Origin: a virus
Strand: one strand, 5' to 3'
IMG/VR virus record: IMGVR_UViG_3300006789_000003
Coordinates: 1 to 41,476 of that record
DNA: 41,476 nucleotides
In this document: positions 32,545 through 40,878 of the stretch, piece after piece
Numbering within the stretch: the stretch's first letter is position 1
How the letters are laid out: each line of letters opens with the position of its first letter
Notes under the pieces: generated by a model
Told to the model about the DNA's origin: nothing
What the model saw: only the letters and a program-made list of their open reading frames with translations
Databases searched by the model: none
Made by a program: the position numbers and the translations under genes

Positions 32545-33897
32545 TCAATACCCTGCTCGTGCATCTTGCGGCTGAAACTTAGTTGCCGCCTCAACACTGG
32601 AAATGTCAAAGTTAGTAAGCGTCTCGGGAACTAGCTGGTCTATGTACGCCAAGGCGTCTATCAAATCGTCGTGAACGTATTTAGAAGGAAACGAAACGGC
32701 TTGATCAATTAACTCGGCGTTCCACGCCCCCTTAAGTAAGCTCAAAGAACCCTTTTGTGCCCGGCCCTGCAGTGCCCACTGGACCCGATCGTACTTTTTC
32801 TGATTGCCGTGTGTTAGGGGTTTAATTTCAAACCAGCGGTTATACTGCGCCATGTACTCCCGCATGTACGGCTCCACCGCGTTCATTAGCGCGCCACGCT
32901 CGATACCGATAATGGGTATCTGGTGATCCTTGGCGGCCTTGACAATGCGGAAGGCAGTCTCCCTGACTCCCCACTGGCCGTGCTGGATGTCGACAACATA
33001 CCAATGCCCGTGCAGATTGACCTTCACAATCGCTATAGCCGTACTATCTAACTTCCGCTTCTCGTTTTTGCGATCGGGGTCGGAAGCAAAGCCTGCTAGA
33101 TCGACTGCTAAGAAGGTATCGTACGTGGCGTCCGGTATCATGTTGACTATGTTAAAGTCGTCTTGATTGAAAATTTGCCCGCTAGACGCGACGAATTTGG
33201 CAGCAATTTCCTGCTCGTACAGATCCTCCGAGCCGTTCGTATACTCGCGGATCATGCCCTTTAATTCGTCGGGGTCTATGAGAGAATTATCCTCAGAGGA
33301 GTAGTTAAACACAGCCCACGGACTTTCGTCGCCTACGTCCTCGATATCTGCAAGCGCACGCTCGATAAGCTCGTAGAAGTGATTACGACCTTTCGGAGTA
33401 CCGATAAATAGGGCCGACCCCTTAACATCTATGAGTGCAGGGCGGATAATCTCCGGCCACACTCGGGGCGGCATATCAGCGTACTCGTCGAGTACGGCGT
33501 AGCGAAGTTTCATGCCCCGAGCAGCGTCAGGATCGTCCATACCCAATAGTCGGATACGACAACCGCCAAGCTCCTGCGGCAGCTCGATCATAGACGTCTT
33601 TTCAAGAATGCGGAGTTTTAGCCCCGTCGCTTCCTCAATCTCGTAGGAAAACTGCAAGAAATACGGCCACGCATTACGACGGGCCTGCTCGCGGTCGATG
33701 CCCACATAAATGACTTCCGAAGAAGAGTTAAGCTCTACTCCGGCTGCATTAACTTGGGCAAGCGCCTCCTCGAAGCAGCGTATAACGGAAAACACAGTTT
33801 TTCCAAACCGTCGTCCTGCTGCCACGATTTTAAAACGGGCAGGATGCTTATGGATTTCCGTCTGCGCCGGGTGCAGATTAAACTGAACTGTTGCCAC
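32545..33897 (-). CDS. terminase large subunit, 450 aa
   Basis: ATPase-nuclease that packages DNA. Walker A AAGRRFGKT (residues 26-34), Walker B AVLDEYAD with D137/E138, and FIGTPKG as the coupling motif. The nuclease domain begins at FLAVDLAG (D266). GTG start with GGAGGG eight bases upstream. The small subunit candidate lies 400 bases upstream, separated by two tiny genes. Confidence 0.95.
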   Translation of the reverse strand: MATVQFNLHPAQTEIHKHPARFKIVAAGRRFGKTVFSVIRCFEEALAQVNAAGVELNSSSEVIYVGIDREQARRNAWPYFLQFSYEIEEATGLKLRILEKTSMIELPQELGGCRIRLLGMDDPDAARGMKLRYAVLDEYADMPPRVWPEIIRPALIDVKGSALFIGTPKGRNHFYELIERALADIEDVGDESPWAVFNYSSEDNSLIDPDELKGMIREYTNGSEDLYEQEIAAKFVASSGQIFNQDDFNIVNMIPDATYDTFLAVDLAGFASDPDRKNEKRKLDSTAIAIVKVNLHGHWYVVDIQHGQWGVRETAFRIVKAAKDHQIPIIGIERGALMNAVEPYMREYMAQYNRWFEIKPLTHGNQKKYDRVQWALQGRAQKGSLSLLKGAWNAELIDQAVSFPSKYVHDDLIDALAYIDQLVPETLTNFDISSVEAATKFQPQDARAGY

Positions 33898-33940
33898 TGC
33901 ACCCTCCGCTAGTGGTTATGCTGCTTGCGTAGTCCCAATA

Positions 33941-34135
33941 TCAGTACGATACTCGTGAGGGATCGCAATCATGAGTTCCGCGGCTGTGTTCCTCCCCTAG
34001 TCTGATACGGGAGCGTGCGATCTCCTGTATAGATCCGAGAGACGATACTTTAACATCATCGTCAATAGGCGTGCAGGGAGGCACCGCCTTGCTGTTTTCG
34101 GCGTCAGTTGATTGATTGGCGCTATTAGCAGACAT
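33941..34135 (-). CDS. tiny protein of unknown function, 64 aa
   Basis: Starts at the last base of the preceding gene's stop codon (TAATG). Polar and Ser/Asp-rich, with a single short helix (GSIQEIARSRIRLGEEH). No family recognised; it may be disordered. Tight coupling supports expression. Confidence 0.5.
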   Translation of the reverse strand: MSANSANQSTDAENSKAVPPCTPIDDDVKVSSLGSIQEIARSRIRLGEEHSRGTHDCDPSRVSY

Positions 34136-34293
34136 TACTTAGTGCCTTCTTTCGAGCCTTTCTTGTCACCGCCGGTTGTGTTGCCCGGTACGCCGTCTTT
34201 TGTCAGAGCTTCCCAACCTTTGTTGTGCAGGGAACGAGTTCCCTCGCCGCCCTGATCTTCGTCGGTTGTCTGACGTGCTTTAATGTCACTCAT
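34135..34293 (-). CDS. tiny polar protein of unknown function, 52 aa
   Basis: Starts four bases after the small-terminase stop, at ATG 34293. Composition is K/G/T/D-rich throughout (GGDKKGSKEGTK at the end) and probably disordered. It links the small terminase to the next tiny gene through a TAATG overlap. Could be a terminase or head-assembly helper. Confidence 0.5.
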   Translation of the reverse strand: MSDIKARQTTDEDQGGEGTRSLHNKGWEALTKDGVPGNTTGGDKKGSKEGTK

Positions 34294-34297
34294 TGTT

Positions 34298-34714
34298 TTA
34301 TTCCTCTATAACCTCTGCCGTAGAGTCCACTATAGCTTGGACGGGGACTGTGGCATTGGGATTGGTCTGGATGATAATTTGTAATCGTTTGTCTGTCTTC
34401 TCTGCTTCTTCTGCCTCTTTAATAGGCATAGCAGGCATAACTCTGTCTAACAGGAGCTTCATCGCTGACAGGGAGTCTTTATCTTCCCCCTCCAACGCGA
34501 TCCCGAGAACGCGATCGATGCCCGAAAGCAGTTTTTCGGCTTGCGCCGGATTTGCGACATAATCGCGGAGTGCTGCTTCGAGCATCAAACGCTCGTGGGT
34601 GATGTAATTCTTCAGCCCTTTAGCTTTCCCTGCGGGATTGCCAGATTGCCCCGGAACAAATCGCCCCTTCTCGTCGCGTTGGACTAGCGACTTCCCCCCG
34701 TTAAACTCGGTCAT
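34298..34714 (-). CDS. probable terminase small subunit (DUF5681-type)
   Basis: 138 aa. The N-terminal RDEKGRFVPGQSGNPAGKAKG is the DUF5681 signature often found at the start of phage small-terminase-like proteins. A helical middle follows, then a beta/acidic C-terminus (LQIIIQTNPNATVPVQAI). Position upstream of the large terminase supports DNA recognition for packaging. Confidence 0.75.
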   Translation of the reverse strand: MTEFNGGKSLVQRDEKGRFVPGQSGNPAGKAKGLKNYITHERLMLEAALRDYVANPAQAEKLLSGIDRVLGIALEGEDKDSLSAMKLLLDRVMPAMPIKEAEEAEKTDKRLQIIIQTNPNATVPVQAIVDSTAEVIEE

Positions 34715-34717
34715 TTT

Positions 34718-35086
34718 TTACAGTTCGTCAAATACGTTAGCTTTTGGTTTTAAAACAACGCCTTTCATTAGGGGATTGCCAGCCAATTGCGTAGACGCAT
34801 CTGAGCCTTCGACGTTAAAAGTTGTTATAGTTACCGTGTTAGCGGCAGACACGTATCCCTGAATTAGTTGCGGACCTAGATCAGCTGCAACGCCAACAAG
34901 GACTATATCGCCTACTTCAGCGCCTGCTACAGAAATGTCACACTGTCCCGCTACTTGCGCGGCAAGAGAGTCGTCATCTATGTTAGCTTGAAACGGAATT
35001 ATATCAAAAAGACCTTGAAATTGTTTCGGACCTTTTACGCCGGCACTGTTATTAGTGTCGGTTATTGCTGTAATGTTTGTAGCCAT
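34718..35086 (-). CDS. structural protein of head or tail decoration type, 122 aa
   Basis: Gly/Ala/Val-rich beta protein: the stretch VGDIVLVGVAADLGPQLIQG followed by AANTVTITTFNVEG is typical of small virion decoration or fibre-base proteins in this kind of operon. Ends four bases before the small terminase start. No specific family recognised. Confidence 0.6.
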   Translation of the reverse strand: MATNITAITDTNNSAGVKGPKQFQGLFDIIPFQANIDDDSLAAQVAGQCDISVAGAEVGDIVLVGVAADLGPQLIQGYVSAANTVTITTFNVEGSDASTQLAGNPLMKGVVLKPKANVFDEL

Positions 35087-35120
35087 TGTGGTTTACCTTT
35101 GCTTGAGTTTTAGTTTTATG

Positions 35121-35336
35121 CTAGTTTTCGTCTCCAGACATCTCGCCGTCTGTGCGGCCGTCTGGTTCCTCATCTACGGTACCCGGAGCTGGATCGTTAG
35201 CCACGGGTTGTAAGTTGAGTTCTTTTGCCGCGCTAAAGTAAGCACGTACGACATCGTCTACATAAAGCAGCCCGTCAGCGGTTACTCGGCGCGTGGCCGT
35301 GCGGCCATTTTCGCTAATTTGTAATACAATCTTCAT
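35121..35336 (-). CDS. small acidic protein of unknown function, 71 aa
   Basis: Compact beta/helical N-terminus (KIVLQISENGRTATRRVTADG) and a very acidic, probably disordered C-terminus (DEEPDGRTDGEMSGDEN). Good Shine-Dalgarno (GGGAGATATAC). Possibly a chaperone or accessory for the large appendage genes upstream; not recognised. Confidence 0.6.
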   Translation of the reverse strand: MKIVLQISENGRTATRRVTADGLLYVDDVVRAYFSAAKELNLQPVANDPAPGTVDEEPDGRTDGEMSGDEN

Positions 35337-35355
35337 GTATATCTCCCTAACTCTG

Positions 35356-36678
35356 TTATCTGCGTCCTAAAAGGGGGCAAGCAAGGAATCGTCGGAATCT
35401 ACTGACTTGCTTTTTAGGCTCAGCGCCACCAGACGTCTCGGCCGTAACGGTCCAAGAAAATTCGTCTGTCACTTGGTTGCCGTCTAAGTCAGTACACGTC
35501 ATTGTGCAAGTAAACGGGCTGCTTGCGCTCTGGCCGTCAGCAATAGTGCCACTAACCAAACCGTCTGTTGATACAATTACTCCGCTCGGTTGTCCAGACA
35601 AACTAAAAGATAACTCGTCTTGTACATCTGATGCAAAGAAATACTCCGAAAAATTGAACGAAAACGCTTGTCCCGCTGTAAACTCAGTATCTACTGGGTT
35701 AGCACGGGCAGCTACAGCCGAGGCCCCCGGATCGTCGCGCAAAGCTATGTTAATAGAGTCGTTAGATGTATTGCCAGAGTTTTCCACTTCTAGCCACACG
35801 TTCGAGCTCGACAAAGACCCTTGGTCTACGTCAAACGTAATCTTCGTAGTCGACTGCGTCCGAATTGTCTGTGTAACCGATACAGACGGCGTAGTCGTCA
35901 GCGGGTCAGTATCGTGGATTTTGACTGCATTGCCGGAACTGGAAAAGTTTGTGCCATCAATCTCGACGCGCAATTCGTTGTCGTAAATTATTTCTAAGTT
36001 TGCCGGGCCTACAAAGTCAATTGAAACTGCGTTAGCTACTTCTGAAACCGCGCAAGCAACCATAGCATAAGCTGCTGCAGAAGCAGTCCAGCCTACCGTA
36101 AAATCAGAGCTGCCCGCTGTCGTTTGTCGTTGTGATATACCCACGCGCGCACCAAAATCTTCGCTAAACACGTCAGTAGTGCTGGCTACGGCGGTGTAAT
36201 CAGAAACGGAGGATTTACTGCCCAGTAACCCCGTAAAGGCCATGCAAGTACGGCCCCCGTATGTCAGGGAAATCTGCGGGTTTGTAGCACTCGTAGACGT
36301 GATAGCAGAGCTATCTACAACCTCTAAGTCAGCGGCTCCGTTTAAAGTAATACAAGTGCATTGTACTTTGCGCGAGTTTGCAGTAGTAAAGTCTACTGAT
36401 ACGGTTTTAGTGCCCGTTGGAACACTGGCCCCTAAAAAATACATGTATACTGCGCCGCCGCTGGGCGTAGATACGCCGTTACCTTCGTATGCTACCAACG
36501 TCATGGCGGTTCCGCCATAACTGACGGTGGCTGTATCAATCAGATCAGCTTCGTCGCCGTTCAGGTTTAGAATGAGAATTACGCCCTCTGGCCCGCCGCC
36601 TCCTGAATGGGAAAACGTGTAAGGAGTCGTATTATCAGTCCGGTTAGACTCTGTTACTGCATCTACTGTAACCGTCAT
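35356..36678 (-). CDS. virion appendage protein with Ig-like/He_PIG-type domains, 440 aa
   Basis: All-beta. The first 210 residues include a repeated GTKTVSVDF-type strand pattern, then an IPT/TIG-like region (VGPANLEIIYDNELRVEIDG...). Residues 335-430 resemble a He_PIG/cadherin-like domain (AFSFNFSEYFFASDVQDELSFSLSG...), similar to the N-terminus of the neighbouring spike protein. Such domains usually bind surface glycans or other virion proteins. The C-terminus is basic. Confidence 0.65.
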   Translation of the reverse strand: MTVTVDAVTESNRTDNTTPYTFSHSGGGGPEGVILILNLNGDEADLIDTATVSYGGTAMTLVAYEGNGVSTPSGGAVYMYFLGASVPTGTKTVSVDFTTANSRKVQCTCITLNGAADLEVVDSSAITSTSATNPQISLTYGGRTCMAFTGLLGSKSSVSDYTAVASTTDVFSEDFGARVGISQRQTTAGSSDFTVGWTASAAAYAMVACAVSEVANAVSIDFVGPANLEIIYDNELRVEIDGTNFSSSGNAVKIHDTDPLTTTPSVSVTQTIRTQSTTKITFDVDQGSLSSSNVWLEVENSGNTSNDSINIALRDDPGASAVAARANPVDTEFTAGQAFSFNFSEYFFASDVQDELSFSLSGQPSGVIVSTDGLVSGTIADGQSASSPFTCTMTCTDLDGNQVTDEFSWTVTAETSGGAEPKKQVSRFRRFLACPLLGRR

Positions 36679-39092
36679 GATATTTGCCAGATAACAGCTT
36701 CCAGCGGCCCAAGGGTGTAACTTGCGGAAGTGTTTACCGTGGAACCGTTATTTTTAGTCCGGTCCCGTAAAATAAAACCTGCGTTTGCCAAAGTAAACGA
36801 ACTAAGCCCGTTATTTGCGTCGTCTGGGTGTGCCTGATCTGGCCCCCAGTTAAAACCACTCCATACTGTCGGCTGGAGAAGCTGTAACTTAGACGTTACA
36901 TTTGCGTTGCTGTAAGTAGCGGGATTGTAATGTTTTAGCGTATATCCCGACTCCAGAACGCCGTCCGTGACCAGTTGTGCAAAATCGGACGCGGTAATAA
37001 GGTCCTCGGGATCTCTTGCCGAATACCCGCTGGCTAAATGCGTCGGGGCGTACGTATTGTAGCCTGACGGAGCGTTTGCGGTATTAATAGCAACTAACCA
37101 GTTACCGACGCGGCGCATATATATCTGCCGACCGTTGTCGGTAAGATCCCCTGAACCACCCGTAGCCCATGTCCAAGAACCGACCGGGTGCCCGTGGGTG
37201 CCGTTTCCCCCGCCTGCCGGATTGTATGTGCCAATAGCGGCCGGCGTCGAATAATTACTGTTTAGGTCGATAAAATGTTCTTCCAGCATACACGGGCGCT
37301 GTGTTGAATCTGCGACACGGATGCACAAAAAACAATTAGGAACCATTAGCTGTAGCGCCCAATAAAATCGGGCATAGGATGCGTCAATTGCTCCTAACTC
37401 GTCCCACGAGTTATTGCCGTAAACGTCAATTTCCAGCATAGCCCCGCGAGGCTTGTCCTGCATCCAGCCGCCTTGGTTGTCTCGAATCGCGTTAGAGCAC
37501 CAGCTAATGGCTCGCATACCACGAGCAATATTAGTATTTGAGCAGTCGTAAACAGACGCAGAGGTGTCGTATGTCTCGTGCGAGAATTTGGCGTTATTGT
37601 CAATAGACTCGTTATGGCCTATATCCCACATATTGTCGTATGCGCTAGGGTGCGGCAACCCGCTGCTGCGCTTAACCGTGTTAGATGAGCTAAAAGCGTT
37701 CCCGCAGCGCATCGAGTTAGTGCCGTTCTCGATGATCATGCGATCACTAATCTGGTCGAAATGATCTTTGACCGCAGCGGCGTGATTCCACGACTCTACC
37801 GTATATCGATCGAGGTTTACGCCGTCTCCGTCCCAATCAGGGTTTGAATGCCCCGAATCTTGCGTATTGAGGCTGTATTTCCAGCCTGCTTCTGGCAAAT
37901 GATATTGCGTATCATGTGCAATTTTGGATAAATCTTTAATATAGAGATCAGATTTGCCGCCACTGGAAGTCTTGTACCCAATAACGTGGTATCCGATGAA
38001 GCCCGTGGTTCCCGTAGGCGGAAACAGCCAGATTGCGTGCGCATCGTTGGTTTCCCCATACGAAGAATCTTGACTAAGCGTTCCCGTAGTGGAGAAGCCC
38101 GGCTGCGTGTCAATGCGAATTTGTCTATTTTGCTGGGGGCTGCTTGTCTTATTTTCAAGAATTGAGTCAACGGTTCCAGAAGAAATCTCTTTTCTGAGGG
38201 AAGCGCCGGACTTGGGTGTATTGATATCGATACCATCGTACCAAAACACCATAAAATTTGCCATGTTACCGCCGCCAAGGTCGTGCCCTGAGCGATTGGT
38301 ACCAGCCAGTGCATCAACGGCTACGTCAGACAAATAGCTGCGGAACGTGTCATTTGTGACGCGCATGTGCCACCCGGCCTGTTTAGACGGGTTTGTGGTC
38401 GATGCTTGGCTGTTCCCCTGCACTAAGTCGTTGTCGGTTCCGTCAATACTCAGCATTACCTCTTTACGAGTCAGCGGAGACGACGTGGGCATGGCGTAGT
38501 CCGTGTAGGGACTCCATTTTTCGGATCTCTTAACTCTAAAGCCCGGCACATTATTCATCGGAGCTTGGTGAAGAATAGTCAAACAGATCGGATTAATCTT
38601 ATTAATGTGCTCCCATTCATCAACCCATCGGGGGCGGCTAGCAGGTCGCCATAAATCTCGTGGTTGAAACAAGATAGTATTGACGGTACGGGCAAACAAA
38701 TAATGCTCATACGTGGGATCGTGTAGCCAATTAGCAGCAGAGGTTTGCACGCCGCCCGAAATGTTACGCGAATTGACAAATTCGGTAGTCGGGGAGGGCG
38801 GCAACTCGAATTTGGCGCTAACTTCGTTAAAGTTACCAGAGCCGTCCGTGCAACGTATTATAACGTTGAGCGGGGCAGCTGCTTCGTCTGCTGCACTTGG
38901 GGTCCCCGAGAAAACGCCGGTTTTTGAGTCAATGGTAAATCCGGTACCAATGGGCAAGCCAGATTTTATCGTATATGTGAGGGTATCCGAGACATCAGCG
39001 TCACTGAAGTTATCAGATACGTCCAAAGACACCGCCGCAAGGTCAGTGTTTGTCTGGTCAGCTATAGGCGTGGCTACGGTAGGACTTGCCAC
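36675..39092 (-). CDS. large appendage/spike protein with possible glycosidase-like domain, 805 aa
   Basis: Residues 1-95 are a He_PIG-like domain (LTYTIKSGLPIGTGFTID...TGVFSGTPS). From about residue 110 the sequence is rich in W, Y, H and acidic residues (WRPASRPRWVDEWEHINKI), including RFYWALQLMVPNCFLCIRVAD near residue 580, reminiscent of glycoside-hydrolase-like barrels. Active-site residues cannot be assigned. It likely recognises, and may cleave, host surface polysaccharide. Its start overlaps the next gene by four bases. Confidence 0.6.
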   Translation of the reverse strand: MASPTVATPIADQTNTDLAAVSLDVSDNFSDADVSDTLTYTIKSGLPIGTGFTIDSKTGVFSGTPSAADEAAAPLNVIIRCTDGSGNFNEVSAKFELPPSPTTEFVNSRNISGGVQTSAANWLHDPTYEHYLFARTVNTILFQPRDLWRPASRPRWVDEWEHINKINPICLTILHQAPMNNVPGFRVKRSEKWSPYTDYAMPTSSPLTRKEVMLSIDGTDNDLVQGNSQASTTNPSKQAGWHMRVTNDTFRSYLSDVAVDALAGTNRSGHDLGGGNMANFMVFWYDGIDINTPKSGASLRKEISSGTVDSILENKTSSPQQNRQIRIDTQPGFSTTGTLSQDSSYGETNDAHAIWLFPPTGTTGFIGYHVIGYKTSSGGKSDLYIKDLSKIAHDTQYHLPEAGWKYSLNTQDSGHSNPDWDGDGVNLDRYTVESWNHAAAVKDHFDQISDRMIIENGTNSMRCGNAFSSSNTVKRSSGLPHPSAYDNMWDIGHNESIDNNAKFSHETYDTSASVYDCSNTNIARGMRAISWCSNAIRDNQGGWMQDKPRGAMLEIDVYGNNSWDELGAIDASYARFYWALQLMVPNCFLCIRVADSTQRPCMLEEHFIDLNSNYSTPAAIGTYNPAGGGNGTHGHPVGSWTWATGGSGDLTDNGRQIYMRRVGNWLVAINTANAPSGYNTYAPTHLASGYSARDPEDLITASDFAQLVTDGVLESGYTLKHYNPATYSNANVTSKLQLLQPTVWSGFNWGPDQAHPDDANNGLSSFTLANAGFILRDRTKNNGSTVNTSASYTLGPLEAVIWQIS

Positions 39093-39094
39093 AA

Positions 39095-39430
39095 TCAGGC
39101 CATGTGGGTAACGCTGATACGTCCGCTAGTTGCGACTCGTACATAAGCAACGTAGCCGGCATCTTCAGGAACCCTAAAATACTCCACTCCAGCAACAAAC
39201 AGGTAATTAGAGGCAGCTGCCGTAACGGACACGTTGCCAAAATTAATATAACAATCTTCGTTACAAGCAATTCGGATAATTTCGCCCGGAACTGCGGCAA
39301 CAGGAATAGCTACCCGGTCACTAGAGGCGTCGACATCGTCTGCAATGTTCGTTTTTGGCGTCAAAGTTTGGATTCGACCGCCATTTACGTCTACGGGAAG
39401 TTCCGCAGAAATAAAGTTGCTTACTGCCAT
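39095..39430 (-). CDS. small structural protein, 111 aa
   Basis: Beta-rich, with VAIPVAAVPGEIIRIACNED and YINFGNVSVTAAASNYLFVAG, similar in style to fibre or decoration domains. Ends two bases before the spike gene begins. Probably links or decorates the appendage. No family recognised. Confidence 0.6.
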   Translation of the reverse strand: MAVSNFISAELPVDVNGGRIQTLTPKTNIADDVDASSDRVAIPVAAVPGEIIRIACNEDCYINFGNVSVTAAASNYLFVAGVEYFRVPEDAGYVAYVRVATSGRISVTHMA

Positions 39431-39618
39431 TAGGTAACATCCTGTTTCGTAATTTTTGGTACGGGGAGCCGTACTACGGCCCCTTCGTTACTCCGAAGTT
39501 GAATTCGGTGGGTGTTCCCCTCCCAATCTTCTACCAAAATATAGCCAGAAGCCGCGTCTTTGGCTTCAATAGGGATATGCGCCAGTCCTGTCTCGTTTGG
39601 TTCGAGTTTGGTCGGCAT
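39430..39618 (-). CDS. small structural-region protein, 62 aa
   Basis: Shine-Dalgarno AGGAGAG precedes the ATG at 39618, just downstream of the candidate RNA. Short beta protein (GYILVEDWEGNTHRIQL, VVRLPVPKI). It overlaps the next gene by one base. Function unknown. Confidence 0.6.
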   Translation of the reverse strand: MPTKLEPNETGLAHIPIEAKDAASGYILVEDWEGNTHRIQLRSNEGAVVRLPVPKITKQDVT

Positions 39619-39634
39619 GTATCTCTCCTGTTAT

Positions 39635-39726
39635 TAAAGGGCATCGCCCCCACCAAAGCCAGCCGGAGGGAGGAAGCATCGTCCAGTAGGAGCGACGCCA
39701 CATTGGGGAAGGCCCATTGCCCTTTA
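39635..39726 (-). ncRNA. candidate structured RNA between two late genes
   Basis: On the minus strand a perfect 9-bp helix (TAAAGGGCA at 39726-39718 with TGCCCTTTA at 39643-39635) closes a 92-nt element starting at the stop codon of the upstream gene. Inside are an 8-bp helix with one bulge (39710-39703 with 39656-39647) and a stem GCGTCG/CGATGC (39698-39693 with 39681-39676) whose G-U pair works only in the minus-strand RNA. It is not a tRNA and lacks a U-run for a terminator. Could be a processing, regulatory or packaging signal. Confidence 0.45.
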
Positions 39727-40146
39727 TGTGATTAATTGGTTCCCACAGGAACCGCAGGTCATCATACGAACGGGTGCCCCGCTCGGAGCAGTCATAATGG
39801 TGTCGGACATCGTGCCCATCTCACCACAGCCGCTGCACTCTAAATGTGCGTATGGGTTATTTGCTTTTTCTTCTTGCCGCTTCTTACGCTGACGTTTTCT
39901 ACGCTCGGCGTTAAATTCTTCCGGCGACAGATCGGCGGCGTCTTTTCGTTCGGGTGTTGGCGGACTCGCCTCAGAAGCCGCCGGAGGCGGCTCGCCGTTT
40001 AACGCTGCTACAGCAGCCGCTAACCTCGCTTGCTCTGTTCGAGCATGCTCGGCACGGGCAGATGCCTCTACAAGAGACATTTCTGCCTTAACTAGCTCAT
40101 CCTGTGCTTCGTCAAAGGCTTTATTTAGAACTTCAAGAGCTTCCAC
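39724..40146 (-). CDS. coiled-coil plus zinc-ribbon protein, 140 aa
   Basis: GTG 40146 behind a GGGGGGCAGC Shine-Dalgarno is preferred; an in-frame TTG at 40185 would add 13 residues and overlap the upstream gene more. The N-terminal half is a long helix (DEAQDELVKAEMSLVEASARAE). A proline-rich linker and a K/R patch (RRKRQRKKRQEEKANNP) follow. The C-terminus has CSGCGEMG and CGSCGN pairs of a zinc ribbon. Possibly an assembly or transcription-related late factor; not recognised. Confidence 0.65.
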   Translation of the reverse strand: MEALEVLNKAFDEAQDELVKAEMSLVEASARAEHARTEQARLAAAVAALNGEPPPAASEASPPTPERKDAADLSPEEFNAERRKRQRKKRQEEKANNPYAHLECSGCGEMGTMSDTIMTAPSGAPVRMMTCGSCGNQLIT

Positions 40147-40348
40147 CGACGCTGCCCCCCGCGCGTAGCGCCAATTCCGCCTCAAGATGCTTAGTTACAG
40201 CCAGATTAGCCTTTTGCATCTCGGCCATTTCTTCCGCAACCACTAATTGTCGCTCTGCAACCTTAGTTTGCGCTCTGAGGGCCTTAGCTTGCTGAAATAA
40301 TGCGTCTGCAATGCGATTAAGCGCGTCTGCAATCTGCCCGTCCGCCAT
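40133..40348 (-). CDS. helical protein of unknown function, 71 aa
   Basis: Mostly helix with heptad-like repeats (LNRIADALFQQAKALRAQ and VAERQLVVAEEMAEMQ), suggesting a coiled coil. Starts where the previous gene ends (one-base overlap). Its 3' end overlaps the zinc-ribbon gene. Function unknown. Confidence 0.65.
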   Translation of the reverse strand: MADGQIADALNRIADALFQQAKALRAQTKVAERQLVVAEEMAEMQKANLAVTKHLEAELALRAGGSVGGSS

Positions 40349-40569
40349 TATTCTGTCAATTTGCGGTGGACCGCATCAAATACCAGTGCGACAGCGCCGA
40401 ATCCATATAAAGGCCGAAGCTCGTTTGCCGTAAACTCAAACGAATCGGTAGTTATTTTCTGTTTTCGCTCAAGCTGCTCCAGTCGGTCAGTTAATGACTG
40501 CACTCGTTCTTCAAGAGCTTTAACAGTAATAGCTCCGGCCGGCTTTTTAGCCTGTGGTTCGTCTGACAT
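40348..40569 (-). CDS. first late-operon gene: coiled-coil protein, 73 aa
   Basis: Preceded by GGAGGGAAACC. A clear leucine-heptad coiled coil (VKALEERVQSLTDRLEQLER near residues 16-35) and a short hydrophobic C-terminal segment (LYGFGAVALVFDAV). Some phage lysis or spanin-like proteins have this arrangement, but no signal peptide is present. It is the gene nearest the late promoters. Function unknown. Confidence 0.7.
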   Translation of the reverse strand: MSDEPQAKKPAGAITVKALEERVQSLTDRLEQLERKQKITTDSFEFTANELRPLYGFGAVALVFDAVHRKLTE

Positions 40570-40720
40570 TCGGTTTCCCTCCGTAAAAATTTTGTCTTTT
40601 TTGCCTGCGTCTGAATTGACTAAGCACTCAACGCAGAATGAAAAAGCTAAATCAATTAAATCTTAATTAAGTCTAACTAAAGCAGGCTTACGCTATCTGC
40701 TTTACTTAGCACTCAGTTAC

Positions 40721-40749
40721 ACGGTAACACATGTTTTTAGTCTTGTCAA
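40721..40749 (-). promoter_or_regulatory. sigma70-type promoter of the late operon
   Basis: Minus strand: TTGACA at 40749-40744, 17-bp spacer, TACCGT at 40726-40721. It faces the first late gene (start 40569) with a leader of about 145 bases. The -10 has the TAnnnT form of the replication-operon promoter. Confidence 0.72.
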
Positions 40750-40769
40750 GGCCCTTAAATACCAACCCT

Positions 40770-40798
40770 TTGATAATTCGATCAATTTATTTTGTCAA
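40770..40798 (-). promoter_or_regulatory. second minus-strand promoter next to the LexA box
   Basis: Minus strand: TTGACA at 40798-40793, 17-bp spacer, TATCAA at 40775-40770 (4/6 match). Its -35 begins only eight bases from the LexA box, so a bound LexA dimer would lie against RNA polymerase. Confidence 0.6.
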
Positions 40799-40806
40799 AA
40801 CCACGG

Positions 40807-40828
40807 CTACTGTATGAATATACAGTAG
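40807..40828. promoter_or_regulatory. LexA/SOS-type operator (perfect 9-bp inverted repeat)
   Basis: CTACTGTAT-GAAT-ATACAGTAG. The core CTGTATGAATATACAG fits the gamma/betaproteobacterial LexA consensus CTGT-N8-ACAG, and the 20-bp form differs from the E. coli consensus at only two central positions. Arms are perfect over nine bases. It lies next to a late-operon promoter. LexA family logic is established; repression here is inferred. Confidence 0.8.
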
Positions 40829-40878
40829 TTATGCGCAAGAATCGTTCCTAATAAGCAGAAGGCTTGTCCTGTAGCTGA

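Noticed and set aside
39635-39726. tRNA gene
   Set aside because: The closing helix is the wrong length, and no T-arm, anticodon arm or CCA end can be built.
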